A stretch of DNA of 64,000 nucleotides, taken from the NCBI GenBank assembly GCA_030278955.1, contig JAOANR010000001.1, forward strand, positions 6,870,874-6,934,873. The letters are read 5' to 3'. Made by a program: the position numbers and the translations under genes. Below the pieces are notes generated by a model, which was not told the DNA's origin, did no database searches, and was given only the letters and a program-made list of their open reading frames with translations. This document shows positions 23,401 through 34,570 of this stretch, one piece after another (positions within the stretch are counted from its first letter, which is position 1; each line of letters starts with the position of its first letter). The DNA is from Hygrophila difformis. Taxonomy: Eukaryota; Streptophyta; Magnoliopsida; Lamiales; Acanthaceae.

Positions 23401-24377
23401 TGCAATATTCCTACCTGCTTCCAGGTGAAATTCATCTTTATTTATGGAAAGTGATTTTTTATCGAGTGCATTGGATCTTACACTGTCTGTGACCTCATGA
23501 CGCTCTCCAAATTCATCATTGCAGAGAAAAGACCTCTTAGCACTTTCGGCTGAATCAAGATAACGAGGAGCATGTTCACGGATATTGTTACCCTGCCTCC
23601 TGAACAAACCTGAAACAGAGAATAATATCTTTCAGCTCACTCAATGAACTGACAAGAGATCATGTTAAAATTTGCATGAATACCAAATGGAAATATTCTA
23701 TTTTTCTTCTATTCACTAATCAATTACACATTTCTCTCTATCCACTATTACACACATCACTCTCTATCTTCATTACATCACATGCAGCCAACAAACAAAG
23801 TCAACAGACTGGATTTATCTTAGGATTGAAAGTTTCCAACATGAGAACACAAACTGGGGGATATTCTGAAATGACAAACTTATATATCTCCAGGCAGATT
23901 AACTCAATGAAATATCTAATAAATATGTCCAAGATCTTAGAAAGAAGGCCCATAAAAAGAGGACAAAAGAAAATAAAAAAACTGCAGCTGATAGTTTATT
24001 AACGAATGACAAAGGGAAAAAAGAGACTATGTTATAAAAGAAGTGCTCGAATTCTGCACTCCACATGTGAATCATTTACCAGCAGATCGTCGATGCTTCA
24101 AAAGACGAATGACACCTCTGCCAGAAAACCTTCCAGTTACAGGAACATACTCCTCATTACGCTGATGTAAAGCTTTATCATGGCCCCCTCCTTCGTCATC
24201 ACTATCAAGAACCACTTCTTTTTCTAAGCCACCGTTCATCCCATCATGATGAGCAGATTCACCTACATCCACAATCTCAGTATCCATATAGAGATCCAGA
24301 AGTGGGGATTCTACAGAGGAGCTGCCAACAACAAACGTATAACCTGCAAGAACAGTGGTGCTATAGTCATCCTCCAT
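20491..24377 (-). CDS. BRCT-domain DNA-damage-response-type protein
   Basis: Six exons, all phases consistent, 957 aa: 24377-24080, 23609-21577, 21509-21240, 21155-21075, 20778-20667, 20570-20491. The start is MEDDYSTTVLAGYTF. The long second exon (residues 100-777) is low-complexity and presumably disordered, rich in Ser, Asn and Lys, and contains basic clusters (RRKSFSDSW, GWRCKRKRSRC). The C-terminus is a tandem BRCT module. BRCT-1 (about 775-850) has ITSCCADATHFV, RTRNLLEAIALGKPVVTRLWLENC and the invariant Trp. BRCT-2 (about 868-950) starts GRTVMMTPNVKPSLDVI and ends in a shortened DSELLLNGI helix. Tandem BRCTs of the MDC1/PTIP type bind phosphopeptides in nuclear DNA-damage signalling. 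The likely Arabidopsis match is At4g03130. The exact role is unproven. The ORF is intact. Confidence 0.85.
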
Positions 24378-24985
24378 CCTGCATTGATTTTAACCCAACC
24401 AATCCTTCCAATCAAAGTCCAAATTTGAAATTACAATGTCAAATTTAATCAAACGCAATATAGAATAACTAAAATTTCTTTTCACATTCATCGCCATCAC
24501 AAACAATATAAAACACAAAACTACTACACTACCAAAAATCTCGGAAAAGAGAGAATTTAAATTTAAATTTATACATATAAATAAAAAAATAAAATTCCCT
24601 ACACAAATCACACATCTCTAAATCACAAAACCAACTCCCGCAATAGCATTTCAACCCAGCATAAATATTAACTGACAATGATAATTTACAGGGCAACACG
24701 TTTCGCGCACACACATAAAACCCTTATTTTTACCCCGCAAAATTAGAAGATGCTGGGAGAGCAACGTCCAGATTATCCACAAAAAAACACCGTGTATCGA
24801 CTGCAGTGAATCCAGTTGCAAAAGACCGACTGATTGACGCAGAGAAACTAGAGGAAATCGGATGACAACGGAGAAAGAAATGGGAGAAATAGATGATGAT
24901 CAGTATTCAGTACGCCTCGAGTTTTGGAGGGAAACAGAAATTAGTATCACATTCAGTTTTAGAAAGAAATATTTAGCCACTGGAA
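24378..24985. other. BRCT gene promoter and leader region
   Basis: Spacer between the BRCT start codon and the tRNA gene. It probably holds the 5' UTR and promoter of the BRCT gene. No other feature recognised. Confidence 0.4.
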
Positions 24986-25057
24986 GGGCATTTGGTCTAG
25001 TGGCATGATTCTCGCTTAGGGTGCGAGAGGTCCCGAGTTCAATTCTCGGAATGCCCC
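24986..25057 (+). tRNA. tRNA-Pro (anticodon AGG)
   Basis: A 72-nt cloverleaf. The acceptor stem GGGCATT pairs with AATGCCC, with discriminator C. The anticodon stem TCTCGC/GCGAGA encloses loop TTAGGGT, giving anticodon AGG. The T arm is CCGAG-TTCAATT-CTCGG. The A box TGGTCTAGTGG and B box AGTTCAATTCT fit internal pol III promoters. CCA is not encoded, as expected for a nuclear gene. No mismatch is seen, so it is probably functional. Confidence 0.95.
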
Positions 25058-25063
25058 AATACC

Positions 25064-25080
25064 TTTTTATCACTTTTTTT
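25064..25080 (+). terminator. pol III oligo-T terminator
   Basis: T5 and then T7 runs begin seven bases after the tRNA 3' end, the usual RNA polymerase III stop. Confidence 0.75.
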
Positions 25081-25344
25081 CAAACGTTAGGTTTTCTAAG
25101 TTCTATTCGGGGGGTTTTTGCGAGGTCTGTCACCTACTTACAGCCACAACGGTCGGGCATTTCATAGTCCAGCCCAATCCAATGGTCCTGTACTTTGGCC
25201 CTTCTGCTATAAACACTCATTTTGGGCCATACGGCCCATTATTCCTATCGTTTATATATTTTTTTTTGGGAAAACTAGGCCCAGTACCCATGGACAAAAT
25301 ATTATAATAATCAAAGCCCCTCCATTTCAAACATTGTGTTTTAG

Positions 25345-25758
25345 GCCCTATGTAATAACTTGGTAAATCACATACGAAGAACATGGTAAAGCACATACCA
25401 ATAACTTGATAAACACCATAAAGTAATCGTAGTAAAGCACATACTAAAAACTCGGTAAAGCACATATGATATATATGGAATAACTTGGTAAACATCATAA
25501 GATATTTGTGGTAAAGCGCATACAAAGACTTGGTAAATATCATATGGTATATGTGGAATAACTTGGTAAACACCATAAGGCATTTGTGGTAAAGTACATA
25601 CAAAAAACTTGGTAAATATCATATGGTATCTATGGTAAACCACGTACCGGTAACTTGGTAAGTACTAATATATGGTAGCTATGATAAAGCACATACTAAT
25701 ACAGTGGTAAATCACATATCATTAACCTGGTAAATACCATATAGTATCTAGGTAAGGC
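25345..25758. repeat. degenerate tandem repeat (TTGGTAAA-type)
   Basis: Six or more imperfect units of about 65 bp, each built from AACTTGGTAAACACCATA-like and GTAAAGCACATAC-like halves. The array continues on the far side of the hAT insertion (GGTAAGACATATAC...). A repetitive ORF on minus (VYQVIPYISY-type units) arises from the periodicity and has no other coding evidence. Confidence 0.75.
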
Positions 25759-26269
25759 TAGAGCTGTAAACGAGCCGAACCAAACCAAGCTCAAGTGTTT
25801 TAGCTCTATTCGTTAAGCTTAACGAACGAACACGAACCGAGTCAAAATTCTTAACGAGCCAATTTTCATGTTTGAGCTCTGTTCGTTTAACCATATGAAC
25901 GAGCTAATAATGAACGAACACGAGCCTAATCGAGCTCAGTTAACGAACCATTAATTTAATAAATTCATTTGTTTTAGAATTAAAATTAGGTGTGAAAATG
26001 TAATGTATATTGTAATATAATTTATGAGAGAAATGTGAAATTAATAAAAATGAATAATTGAAAGAATAACTAGATAAAATATTTAATTTTTATAATATAT
26101 ATTCCATTAAAAAAGAATTCTGAACTGTTCGCGAACTTAACAAACGAACACACAAACCAAATTATGTGTTTGAGCTCGGTTCGTTTAACTTACCGAACGA
26201 GCTATTAACGAACAAACACGTGTCGAAACGAGCTCAGCTCACGAACTGTTTGTTCTATTTACAGCTCTA
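25759..26269. mobile_element. hAT-type non-autonomous element (family 4)
   Basis: TIRs TAGAGCTGTAAACGAGC and TTCTATTTACAGCTCTA. The flanking 8-mers GGTAAGGC and GGTAAGAC differ at one base, so this is an old 8-bp duplication. The interior repeats ACGAACGAGCTC-like words. Inserted within the tandem repeat. Confidence 0.8.
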
Positions 26270-26277
26270 GGTAAGAC

Positions 26278-26999
26278 ATATACAACTGAGGTAGTAAACC
26301 AAGTCAAACATGTAATGGGGTGCAAAGTGTAATAAAATTTGAATGGGACCTAAAAAAATTGAAATATTTTTAAAAAGGATCTAGGCTCTAATTTACCAAT
26401 CTCCCAATTTAAATTAATTAATACTACTTATCTCCCAATTCTATCCTTTTATGAGTTTTATCCTCACATAAAATCTTGTCCCAAAATGAACATTTTCCGA
26501 CTTTAAAATAATCATGAGTTCTTCCTGCAATCCGGTTTCTGTAATGGTATCAAAATTGCCAGAAGGTACACGCAGCATTAAAATGATGTGTAGCCTTTTG
26601 TAAAGTGATGTGTAAGCCTTATAAAATGATGTATAGATGGTAGGTTGTTTTTTTTATTAGTTTTTGGTTCATAACTTCCATCTATTACTTTTTTATACTT
26701 ACACATCACTTTATATACACATACCCATCACTTTTAAATGTTTTAGCACCTACAGCGGGGCATGCACCGAAACCGGCCCCTTCTTCCAGAGTCCTTATCA
26801 CTATACCGTACAGCAAAATTATTTTTCATCACAATTATGTTATTTGTTTTCCTAATTTTTACTACAAATGAAAGAAAAATTATTAAAGTATAATATTTTT
26901 GGCAGAACAACCTATACAGGATAGGAACGCAAAATAAAATTAAAAACAAACTAAATCAAAAACAAGTTAAACCCAAAATAGATCTCCTGAGGAACTGGA
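26278..26999. other. AT-rich spacer, no gene seen
   Basis: Starts with the last tandem-repeat unit, followed by AT-rich sequence with TTACACATCACTTT-like short repeats near 26600-26740. No coding or terminal-repeat signal. Confidence 0.4.
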
Positions 27000-27370
27000 A
27001 ACTAGTTACGCAGAAATCACATGCCAGCTGCACCAGCTGTCAGGAGAGGCTTCACGGAATCTAGCGGAAAGGCCCATGTTGTGTAAAACAAATCACCATT
27101 TGCGCCCATTTTAGCAAGTGTGTCGGCCACTGTATTTCATTCCCAGAAAACATGCTCGAATCTACACACCTTGAACTGTTTGCGTAGGTCCTGAATGATA
27201 CCTAGGTGGGCTGCCAGCAAGTGGTAAGGAGAGTGAGTTCCTTTTATCAGCCGAAGAGCCTGTAGCGAATCACTGATACAACATATCTCATCAATGCCGA
27301 GCTCCCTTGCCAGACGCAAGCCGTGCATTATCCCCACAATCTCAGCTTGAAGAATAGTTGTGTCACCCAA
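27000..27370 (-). pseudogene. RNase H-like (RVT_3) retroelement relic
   Basis: Reads TTILQAEIVGIMHGLRLARELGI, then CISDSLQALRLI, and after an in-frame TGA at FWE* continues NTVADTLAKMGANGDL. These are the RNase H-like blocks (AE, xDS, ADxLAK) found at the C-terminus of plant non-LTR retroelement ORFs. The stop codon and absence of any reverse transcriptase nearby mark it as a fragment. Confidence 0.7.
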
Positions 27371-27535
27371 GTATAATTGTAGAAGTGCGTTAGTATAAGT
27401 TGTTCAGAAAAAATAATAAATAAATAAATAATAAATAACTCTCAAAGAAATACTGAACCATGAAATAAAATTCTTAATTAACTATTGGGAGTTGGAACTA
27501 TACCAGTCCAAATGAATGGACCAAGGTTGTTAAGA

Positions 27536-28059
27536 TCGGGATCCTATATGGGATCGTTTTTCCCTTTGCAATATCGGAATCGTAGGATCGAATCGGGATC
27601 CTTAGATCTTATGAAATTGCAATAATGAATAAATTCAATTATGCATACTAACAAGGAAACGCCTTATTTCGTATGTTTATAAATCTTGCATGTTAATTAA
27701 TACGGTACAAAAACATCACAATTAAACATAAAATATTTCCATATACATGCATATTGTGTTTTTTTACACATCATACATACATAAGGAGTACAAGTTCTTA
27801 AGTTTAACATTAAAGAAAAGAAGGTACTATGATTCCAAATCATAAAATCCTACAAAGATTTTATCCGTTTAAGTGGGTATGATCGTAAGATCGTATAAAC
27901 GTTTAAGGGAATATGATTATAAGATCGTAACATTCTACGATCAGGATCGGGATCTTATCCAGATCTTACTAATTTTAAGATCCTATAAGGATCGGGATCG
28001 TTTTAGAGATGTGTGATCGTAAAATCGTAAGATCTTAAAATGGATCCGGATCTTAACAA
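27536..28059. mobile_element. non-autonomous DNA element with GATC-rich interior
   Basis: Imperfect TIRs GTTGTTAAGATCGGGATCC and GGATCCGGATCTTAACAAC bound a 524-bp AT-rich interior studded with GATCGGGATC/ATCGTAAGATCG words. No clear target-site duplication, so the superfamily is unassigned. Confidence 0.65.
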
Positions 28060-28753
28060 CTATGGAATGGACTAAAGCTCATCCAAAAAAAAAATAAAAA
28101 TGAATGGACTAAATATTTCTCGTCACATGTCTGGGTAATCACTCCAGTTCCCCTTATAGCAAATTGCCAAATTATACGTGTAAAAACTAAACCATAATGC
28201 ATCCATTACTGCCAAACAAAACTTGAGTTATAAAAATAAATAAAAAATAAACTCTGTACAAGTGTATGGGCCATGGGGTAAGATTCAGCCAAATTACCCT
28301 AGTTTATTTGAAGCCTTCCTACCCTAAGAATTGTGAGATAGTAATAGTACTATATCTCTCCCACAGTCCACACCAGCAATAACCAATATGCTCTAAAACA
28401 AGACACAAGAATTTTAGAGACATGTGACCAGCTAGAAAACATCCATATCAGAAAAAGACAACAGCCTCCAGTCCATCCTTCATGTGTTCCCTTTAATCAA
28501 ATCTTGTCACTTTGCTCAACATGCCTAGCTGTTCTCCCAGGTGCACCACCCAATCATCTCCTGCCACGTGCGTCACCGGCCCCCACAATCCCCCCCTCCC
28601 TCTCCCTTCCCATCCACCATCCCCCCCTTGTCATGATAATGGCTCCATCCCACAATCATTGTTCATTCACTCAAAGAAAACTGCATTTATTTCAGTACCC
28701 TTTTTCCTACAAAAAAAAAAAAAAAGAGTTGCTCTTTGTACAGAACAGAAGAC
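28060..28753. other. AGP gene promoter region
   Basis: Spacer followed by a CT-rich stretch (28540-28640) and a poly-A run just before the AGP start. No certain promoter element. Confidence 0.35.
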
Positions 28754-29173
28754 ATGATTCCCTCATCATTAATGGGTTCCTTATTCCCACTTATTGTTGC
28801 CACATTTGTTTTGTTCTCAAATTCATTAGTTTTGGGGCAGATTGTGCCTGCATCCACTATTTCTGCTGCTCCTTCAGTGCTGCCTGATTCTTCCTCCTCA
28901 CCCCCATTGTCTTCACCTCCTGCATTGTCCCCTGATATTACTCCTCTCTTCCCTTCCCCTGGTGGCTCTGACCTTTCTCCTAGTGAGTCATCACTCCCAC
29001 TCATCCCATCAAGTCCTAGCCCTCCTAATCCTGATGCACTTGTAGCCCCCGGCCCCGGCGCCGCCGTATCGCCTTCTGAGCCATTGCCGGATTCCTCTGC
29101 AGTTGGACTGAGTGTAAAGGTGCTGTTGGAGGCACTAGTGGTGGTGGTTGTATTTGGTGGTGTGTTTGGTTGA
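28754..29173 (+). CDS. AGP26: classical arabinogalactan protein, GPI-anchored
   Basis: A single-exon 139-aa secreted proteoglycan backbone. The N-terminal signal peptide is LFPLIVATFVLFSNSLVLG, with cleavage probably before QIVPA. The mature part is rich in Pro/Ser/Ala, with SP, AP and TP dipeptides for hydroxyproline arabinogalactans. The STISAAP and ALSPDITPLFPSPGG motifs resemble the Arabidopsis AGP25/26/27 group. The C-terminal LLEALVVVVVFGGVFG is a GPI-attachment signal. ATG 28772 (MGSLFPLI) is an equally good start. The AGP26-type assignment also fits the convergent NET3C-like neighbour, as in Arabidopsis. Acts at the plasma membrane and cell wall; specific role unknown. Confidence 0.8.
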   Translation: MIPSSLMGSLFPLIVATFVLFSNSLVLGQIVPASTISAAPSVLPDSSSSPPLSSPPALSPDITPLFPSPGGSDLSPSESSLPLIPSSPSPPNPDALVAPGPGAAVSPSEPLPDSSAVGLSVKVLLEALVVVVVFGGVFG

Positions 29174-29640
29174 GTGCTTCCATTGTAGTGAGGTGAGTAA
29201 TGAGTTAGTTGCTTGTTTATGCTATAGAATAATAGATAGTACATAGTAGTATTATATAATGTTTTCCTGCTTAATTTGTATGTTGTGTTTGGGGGTAAAT
29301 TTGTGGACTCACGATTATGAATTTGTGGGTATGTTGTTTCCATATTGAATGAGTGATGTATAAATTTGAAGGCATTTTTATTCATTCTGTTGAGGAATAA
29401 TGTGGATTCACACCATGCTGTTTTGAATCATGAAAAGTTATCTGGATCATAAAAGAAGATGCACACACCAAAAGAATACATAACTTACAACAATGCTTAG
29501 TACAAAGAGGCTTACTTCACCATAGATATCTGTCTTAAAAGAATATACTTACTCCCTAGTTAAAAACAATTTCCTACAACATAGCTATATGTAAATATGT
29601 AAAATCCACTCAACAGAGACACACAGAGCTGCACGGTAGT

Positions 29641-31352
29641 CTAAATGGCGATAAGATTACCCCGAGGCTTTGTAAATCCATCAAACAACCTCCCAAGAAA
29701 ACCACCCTCTTTTGATTGTTTTTCCTTCTTGGGAGTATTCCTGGCAAGACATTTTCTCAGCTTCTCGTTCTCTTCCCTGAGCAAATCCATGGCTATACTC
29801 AGTTGTCGGATGACTTCCCTCTTCTCTTCATCCTTTTGTGTCAGTTGCATCTCCTGAACATGGTTTTCACGCTTAAGTTTTGCCACTTCCTCCCTCAGCA
29901 TGATCAGTTCCTCATTTGTGGCTCCACTTGTCACTTGTTGTAGCCTAGTTTTGATGTGAATTTGAAATTTGTGTTCTTCTTCGACTTCCTCTGGATCATC
30001 GACTTCCGACAGGTCTGATTCATCTGGGCCATAGGCTTCAGAGTAGCTATCATAGGTTTTGTCATCCAACAAGCTTGGAGATTTCTCCAGACGGTATTTG
30101 GTGAATGACAAAGGAGATGACCATGGAGTTAGAACACGGGTAATTGGCTCTGATTTCATATGATGGTCATATTTTTCAGCCAAAGAACGATGAGAACGGT
30201 AAAATTCTTCAACCAGGGTAATAAGCTCGGGTCTCTTGTTGTAGTACATTTCTGCTCGCTGAGCAAAGGAATCTGCATCTCCCTCAATTATCTTAATCAT
30301 TGATTTTGTCTTATCATCGAGTTCTGCAAAAATTTGAGGAAAACATTTAGCAAAGCTAATTTACAGATGAATGAGATAGCAACAGATGTAGAAGAAAGAT
30401 GCAAATTTTGTTAATTTTAGATCCAAGAACTCAATCCAAAATCAAGTTTGCATAATGCAAGTCAAAGATTCTGCAAGCATCTCAGATAAGATGAATCTAC
30501 CTGTATACACTCACAAGTCAAACTTGTAGCACAAGGAAGACACATAACAGGGTTTAAATTTACAGTATGAATCAACCAACATAATTATGTACAATCTCTG
30601 TAGTCCACCCCCACACATGGAATGAATACTTAGAAAAGATGAGGATCAAATACGAGACGATAATGATGTACACAGACAGTGTAGAATGCTAGCATGTATA
30701 GTCAGTCTTCAAGATACCAGCTTTACAAGTTATGGTAAAAGTTTCAGGTTGCGTTTGCTAGATATTTATCCTGATTAGAAGAAACGACGACAACATAGTT
30801 TACGCTACAAAGTTAAGGGAAGCTAATGGTGGCTGTGTCCATGTCTGGTCACATTTTGTGGTCTACAATGGGACGAAATTAGAAAAAATGAAGGCAGAGA
30901 AGAATCATTTTATTGAACTCGATTAGGCATGCCATCAATGTAGGAAGTGCAGTAGCATGAAAGTTTCTATAGCTGACCCACATACTATTAAATAAAGGGT
31001 TGTATGAAGATGAATTGATGATGATCGTTTTCTGTAAACACAGAGAAGACCCCCACGTGTAAAGCTTTTCAAGGTTCCATCATCACAAAGTTCAAAATAC
31101 ACATGGATCTCCAACGGTCAAGTAATTACAGGCTTAAAACTTTAAACTAAATAGAATAATAAAGGAGTACTTTATTTCAACATTTCTTTCTGTTTTGAAA
31201 AAGTTAATCAATCTTAAGAACAGGTAAAAATGATCAATTAACTAAGAATCACCTGCAAGTGTTGACTGCAGCCAAGAGGAACGATTCGCATCCCCATTGT
31301 TGATACTTTCTAGCCACCACCAGTGTGACGATTTCATATTCTTCAACTCCAT
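29641..31352 (-). CDS. NET3C: NETWORKED 3-type actin-binding protein
   Basis: Two exons (31352-31253, 30323-29641), 260 aa. The N-terminus is a NAB (KIP1-like) actin-binding domain, residues about 8-90: [32 protein letters not shown] in parts, then [42 protein letters not shown]. Residues about 150-225 form a coiled coil ([22 protein letters not shown]...). The tail ends [21 protein letters not shown]3C in Arabidopsis links actin to ER-plasma membrane contact sites with VAP27. The short length fits the NET3 class. Start: first ATG (MELKNM); MKSSHWWW is an alternative. The 0.93-kb intron splits the NAB domain. Convergent with the AGP gene, about 470 bp apart. Confidence 0.85.
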
Positions 31353-32341
31353 TTTTAGCTCCTCTTACCTTCACACAACCAGAGATGTTGACAGACACAA
31401 TTTTGGGAAGAAAAAAAAATGGCAATTGCAAGCAGCAGTCTTTAAACATACCGAAACTGATCGTATTAAAATCCTAGAAACCTCAAATTCCCGATCCAGA
31501 TCGCAGATTAACTACACAAAAGCGGAAATGGAATAAAGGAAACTAACAAATACTCCAATTCAATGCGACGGAAAAAAAAAAAAATACTAAATCCAGATAA
31601 CGCACGACAAAATTACTTCACGCAAAAATCATAAATGCGAAGCCGCAAGGTCAACTACAGTAATAATTAACAAAACCGATTCGCAACTGAAACCGAAAAG
31701 AAAACCTCCGCTTCCAAGCCGCCTCCGTCGCCGTCCGCCTTCGTCTCAACCGCCCAATCACGAACACAAAGAGAACCCACCGCACACTCAACAGTTGAAA
31801 TACGAAGAAGGCTGCAATTTAAACTCACGAACTTCCGAATACACATTTTGTCCTTTACACGCCTTCCAATTATATGAAGCCACGTGTACCCGCATCGGGA
31901 TTTTCAGCTGTTTTGGCACCCAAAATGATTTTCAAAATTAAACGTGCATTGACCATTATACCCTTTTCTATGTTACCACTACTATTTAGACAGTAGACGA
32001 TGTGCTGGACAAGGGTAAAACCGTAAATGGGCCAATATTTTTTTGTTCATAAATTGCTTTGAAGAAGAAATGGAGTATCCATTTCCATTTCTTTGACCAA
32101 TTTTAATTGGAATGTGAAAATATTCGGACATGTGGTGTGGGGTAGGGGCTAATGTGGAGCGTCTTACCAAGTACAAAAAAAAAAAATTAAAATTAATTAA
32201 AATGATTCAACGGTCGAAAACTACAAAAATGGGAATAAAAAGCTCCCAATCATCCCATGATGATGTTAGAATAAATGAAAAAGGAAAAGGAAAGATAAAG
32301 AAATGGAGAAGCATGCTTGATGCTTGAAGCATGGATGCGGT
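31353..32341. other. NET3 leader/promoter and spacer
   Basis: 31353-31870 is less AT-rich and probably contains the 5' UTR and promoter of the NET3-type gene. The rest is spacer with no recognised feature. Confidence 0.4.
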
Positions 32342-32349
32342 ATTGTTTT

Positions 32350-33045
32350 TAGGGGTGAAAACGGGACGGATACGGGCGGATAGTACTCGTCCCGTATCCT
32401 ATCCCATATTTTTTTGTCGAATACGGAATCGAATACGAATAGGCCGGATACAAATACTAATTCGAATATTTCGGAAAACGGATACGAGACGGATTCGGAT
32501 TTTAACTCGGATAATATTTTATTTTTTAAAATTAATTTTTTTTAGTATAATTTTTTAAGAGAAATCAGAATATATACTATGTAAGCTTAACTGATTTTTT
32601 AAATTTTCCAAAATCATTAGTTAGTTCGTTCAAGACATCTAAATAGCATCACTACAAGATGTTACGTACTACAGTTTACATGCAAAGAACCTAATGATAT
32701 AGTCGAGTTGATTAATATGATTTGATTTAATTACATATGGCTTTCAAGTTTTTGATTATATTTATACATATAGTATTACTTATTTATTTTATAGTTAATA
32801 TAAAACTATGATATACATATATAAATATATATATATATATAATTTTTCGGATATTCGGATATAAAATACGGATAATATCCGCATAAAATTTGGATTTTTT
32901 CGGATACGGGCGGATATTTACAATCCCATATCCTGTCCCGTATCCGCCAAATATCCACCAGATATCAAAATTCGAATTCGGATTCGAATATAATCGAATA
33001 CGGCATCGGATCGGGCGGGTATTATCCGTCCCGCTTTCACCCCTA
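32350..33045. mobile_element. hAT-type non-autonomous element (family 1)
   Basis: TIRs TAGGGGTGAAAACGGGACGG and CCGTCCCGCTTTCACCCCTA. Exact 8-bp duplication ATTGTTTT (32342-32349, 33046-33053). Subterminal regions are packed with GGATACGGGCGGATA/ATCCGTATCC repeats around an AT-rich centre. Related to 7552-8074 by termini and repeat words. Confidence 0.9.
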
Positions 33046-33210
33046 ATTGTTTTCGAGAAAAAGATTCAAAAGCCCTCCGATGTGGGAATGAAAAAACCAA
33101 AGTTGGAACTTGGATGAGAAATTATTTCTAGCAACAAGACCTCAAAGCTCCATCAAAACACAACCACTCTCTTTGACAGTCATTCTATCAATGGGGATTT
33201 TTTATTAGTA

Positions 33211-33470
33211 TTTCTCCGTTTTTCAAAAATTGTAATGGATACACTGTGCACGCCGTCCAATGCATATTTTAAATCATTAATAACTCAAATTCGGTACAAG
33301 TAAAAATTCTAAAAGTTCAATATTTAAAAAACTACTCGATGAGACGAATCTAACAAGATCTCAATTGAGTATAATTTAACTTGTATAACTATGATAAAAC
33401 TTTAAATCAAAGTACATGTGTGAATAGTACCAAATTTGCAAATGTTACAACTAATTAAAAACGGAGGAAG
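33211..33470. mobile_element. Stowaway-like MITE, 260-bp class
   Basis: Ends TTTCTCCGTTTTTC and AAAAACGGAGGAAG between TA dinucleotides. Contains GACGAATCTAACAAGATCTC. Confidence 0.8.
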
Positions 33471-33649
33471 TATTTTGTAAGCAATAAGTGATAACCTCGT
33501 ATGATAAATTGATAAATGTACTTTTTCTACTTTTTTCCCTTTTTTTTTACTAGATAAAAATTTTTATTTAAATATTTTATTCTTGTCAAATATTATTTTT
33601 ACATCTCTATAATTATATTAATTTATGATAAAATGCATATTCTTTTTAG

Positions 33650-33722
33650 GAGAAAAATACCAAGTATTCTCAGGCCATATTGGATCCAAAACTAATCACT
33701 CGAGGATTTGGTGGCAATTGAA
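33650..33722 (-). mobile_element. SINE family B, truncated copy
   Basis: Shares CTCAGGCCATATTGGATCCA...ACTAATCACTCGAGGATTTG-type sequence with 56533-56712, but lacks the tRNA-like head with A and B boxes. Confidence 0.6.
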
Positions 33723-34384
33723 GGGTTGTCTATCACGAAACAAAATTAATTTTATAAATAATTTATTTATAAATCTAATAAAAAATTATCAGACATTTAA
33801 TTACAAATTTACAATGAGTTTATTTAAATTATTGTAATTTGATTATATGAGAAAATAAATAACATAAGCGTACAAACAGCGTTTATTTAATTCATTGATG
33901 AAATTTTTGTAGACGCTTCTACGTCTGCATCATTTAAAAATTAAAAAAAAAAAACAAAAAAAAAAAAAACAAAACAAAACAAAAGCAAAAACAAACAAAC
34001 AACCGTGGATGAATTTAACAAGCTTAATTAAATATTTTATTATGTTAGATGACAATATTTGTCTTATTACATCATAAATAAACTCCACTGTATATGATTT
34101 GCAAACAAAAACTAATGCAAAAAGTAAAAGATTTAATATTTATATTTTTAAATCCATTAAAAAGTAAGTATATTTATCATATAATTGTCGAATTAAGTTT
34201 GTTTATAATTTAAACTCGAAATATTCACATTTCATAGCGGCATGCCAAACACCCACAAGGCCACCATCTCAATGATATTTTTTTTGGTAGACTGGAGAGC
34301 CATTGAAACCATCTCAATGATATTGGGAATATGAGTTCAAATATCTAATTTTTACATCAAATTAATTAAGTTTAAAATTAAAGA

Positions 34385-34570
34385 TTTTTTTCTTTTTCTT
34401 GAAGGAGTCGTTAAAAGTCTGAAAAAAAGAGTGGTTGGACATCATACTACACAAATTAAAAAAAGAAATGAAAGGAATAGATAGAGAGTATGGTAGGAAT
34501 TCAATTCCCAACCCCGCGAACTATAGGTTGGGAATCGGGACTTACCACTAAAGTAAATCTCAACCCCAAT
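34385..34570 (-). mobile_element. SINE family A, diverged copy
   Basis: The minus strand reads GGGGTTGAGATTTACTTTAGTGGTAAG, then a diverged B box (GGGAATTGAATTCC), then AATTTGTGTAGTATGATGTCC and AACGACTCCTT, aligning in order with the body of copies at 1987 and 39726. Confidence 0.6.

Noticed and set aside
25217..25643. Repetitive VYQVIP-type ORFs on minus
   Set aside because: Produced by the tandem repeat; the frame drifts between units and both frames look alike.
25345..25758. CRISPR-like array
   Set aside because: Repeats are imperfect and contiguous without unique spacers, and the DNA is nuclear plant.
28687..29385. 232-aa ORF antisense to the AGP gene
   Set aside because: A shadow of the Pro/Ser-rich coding strand; the AGP has signal peptide and GPI signal, the antisense has nothing.
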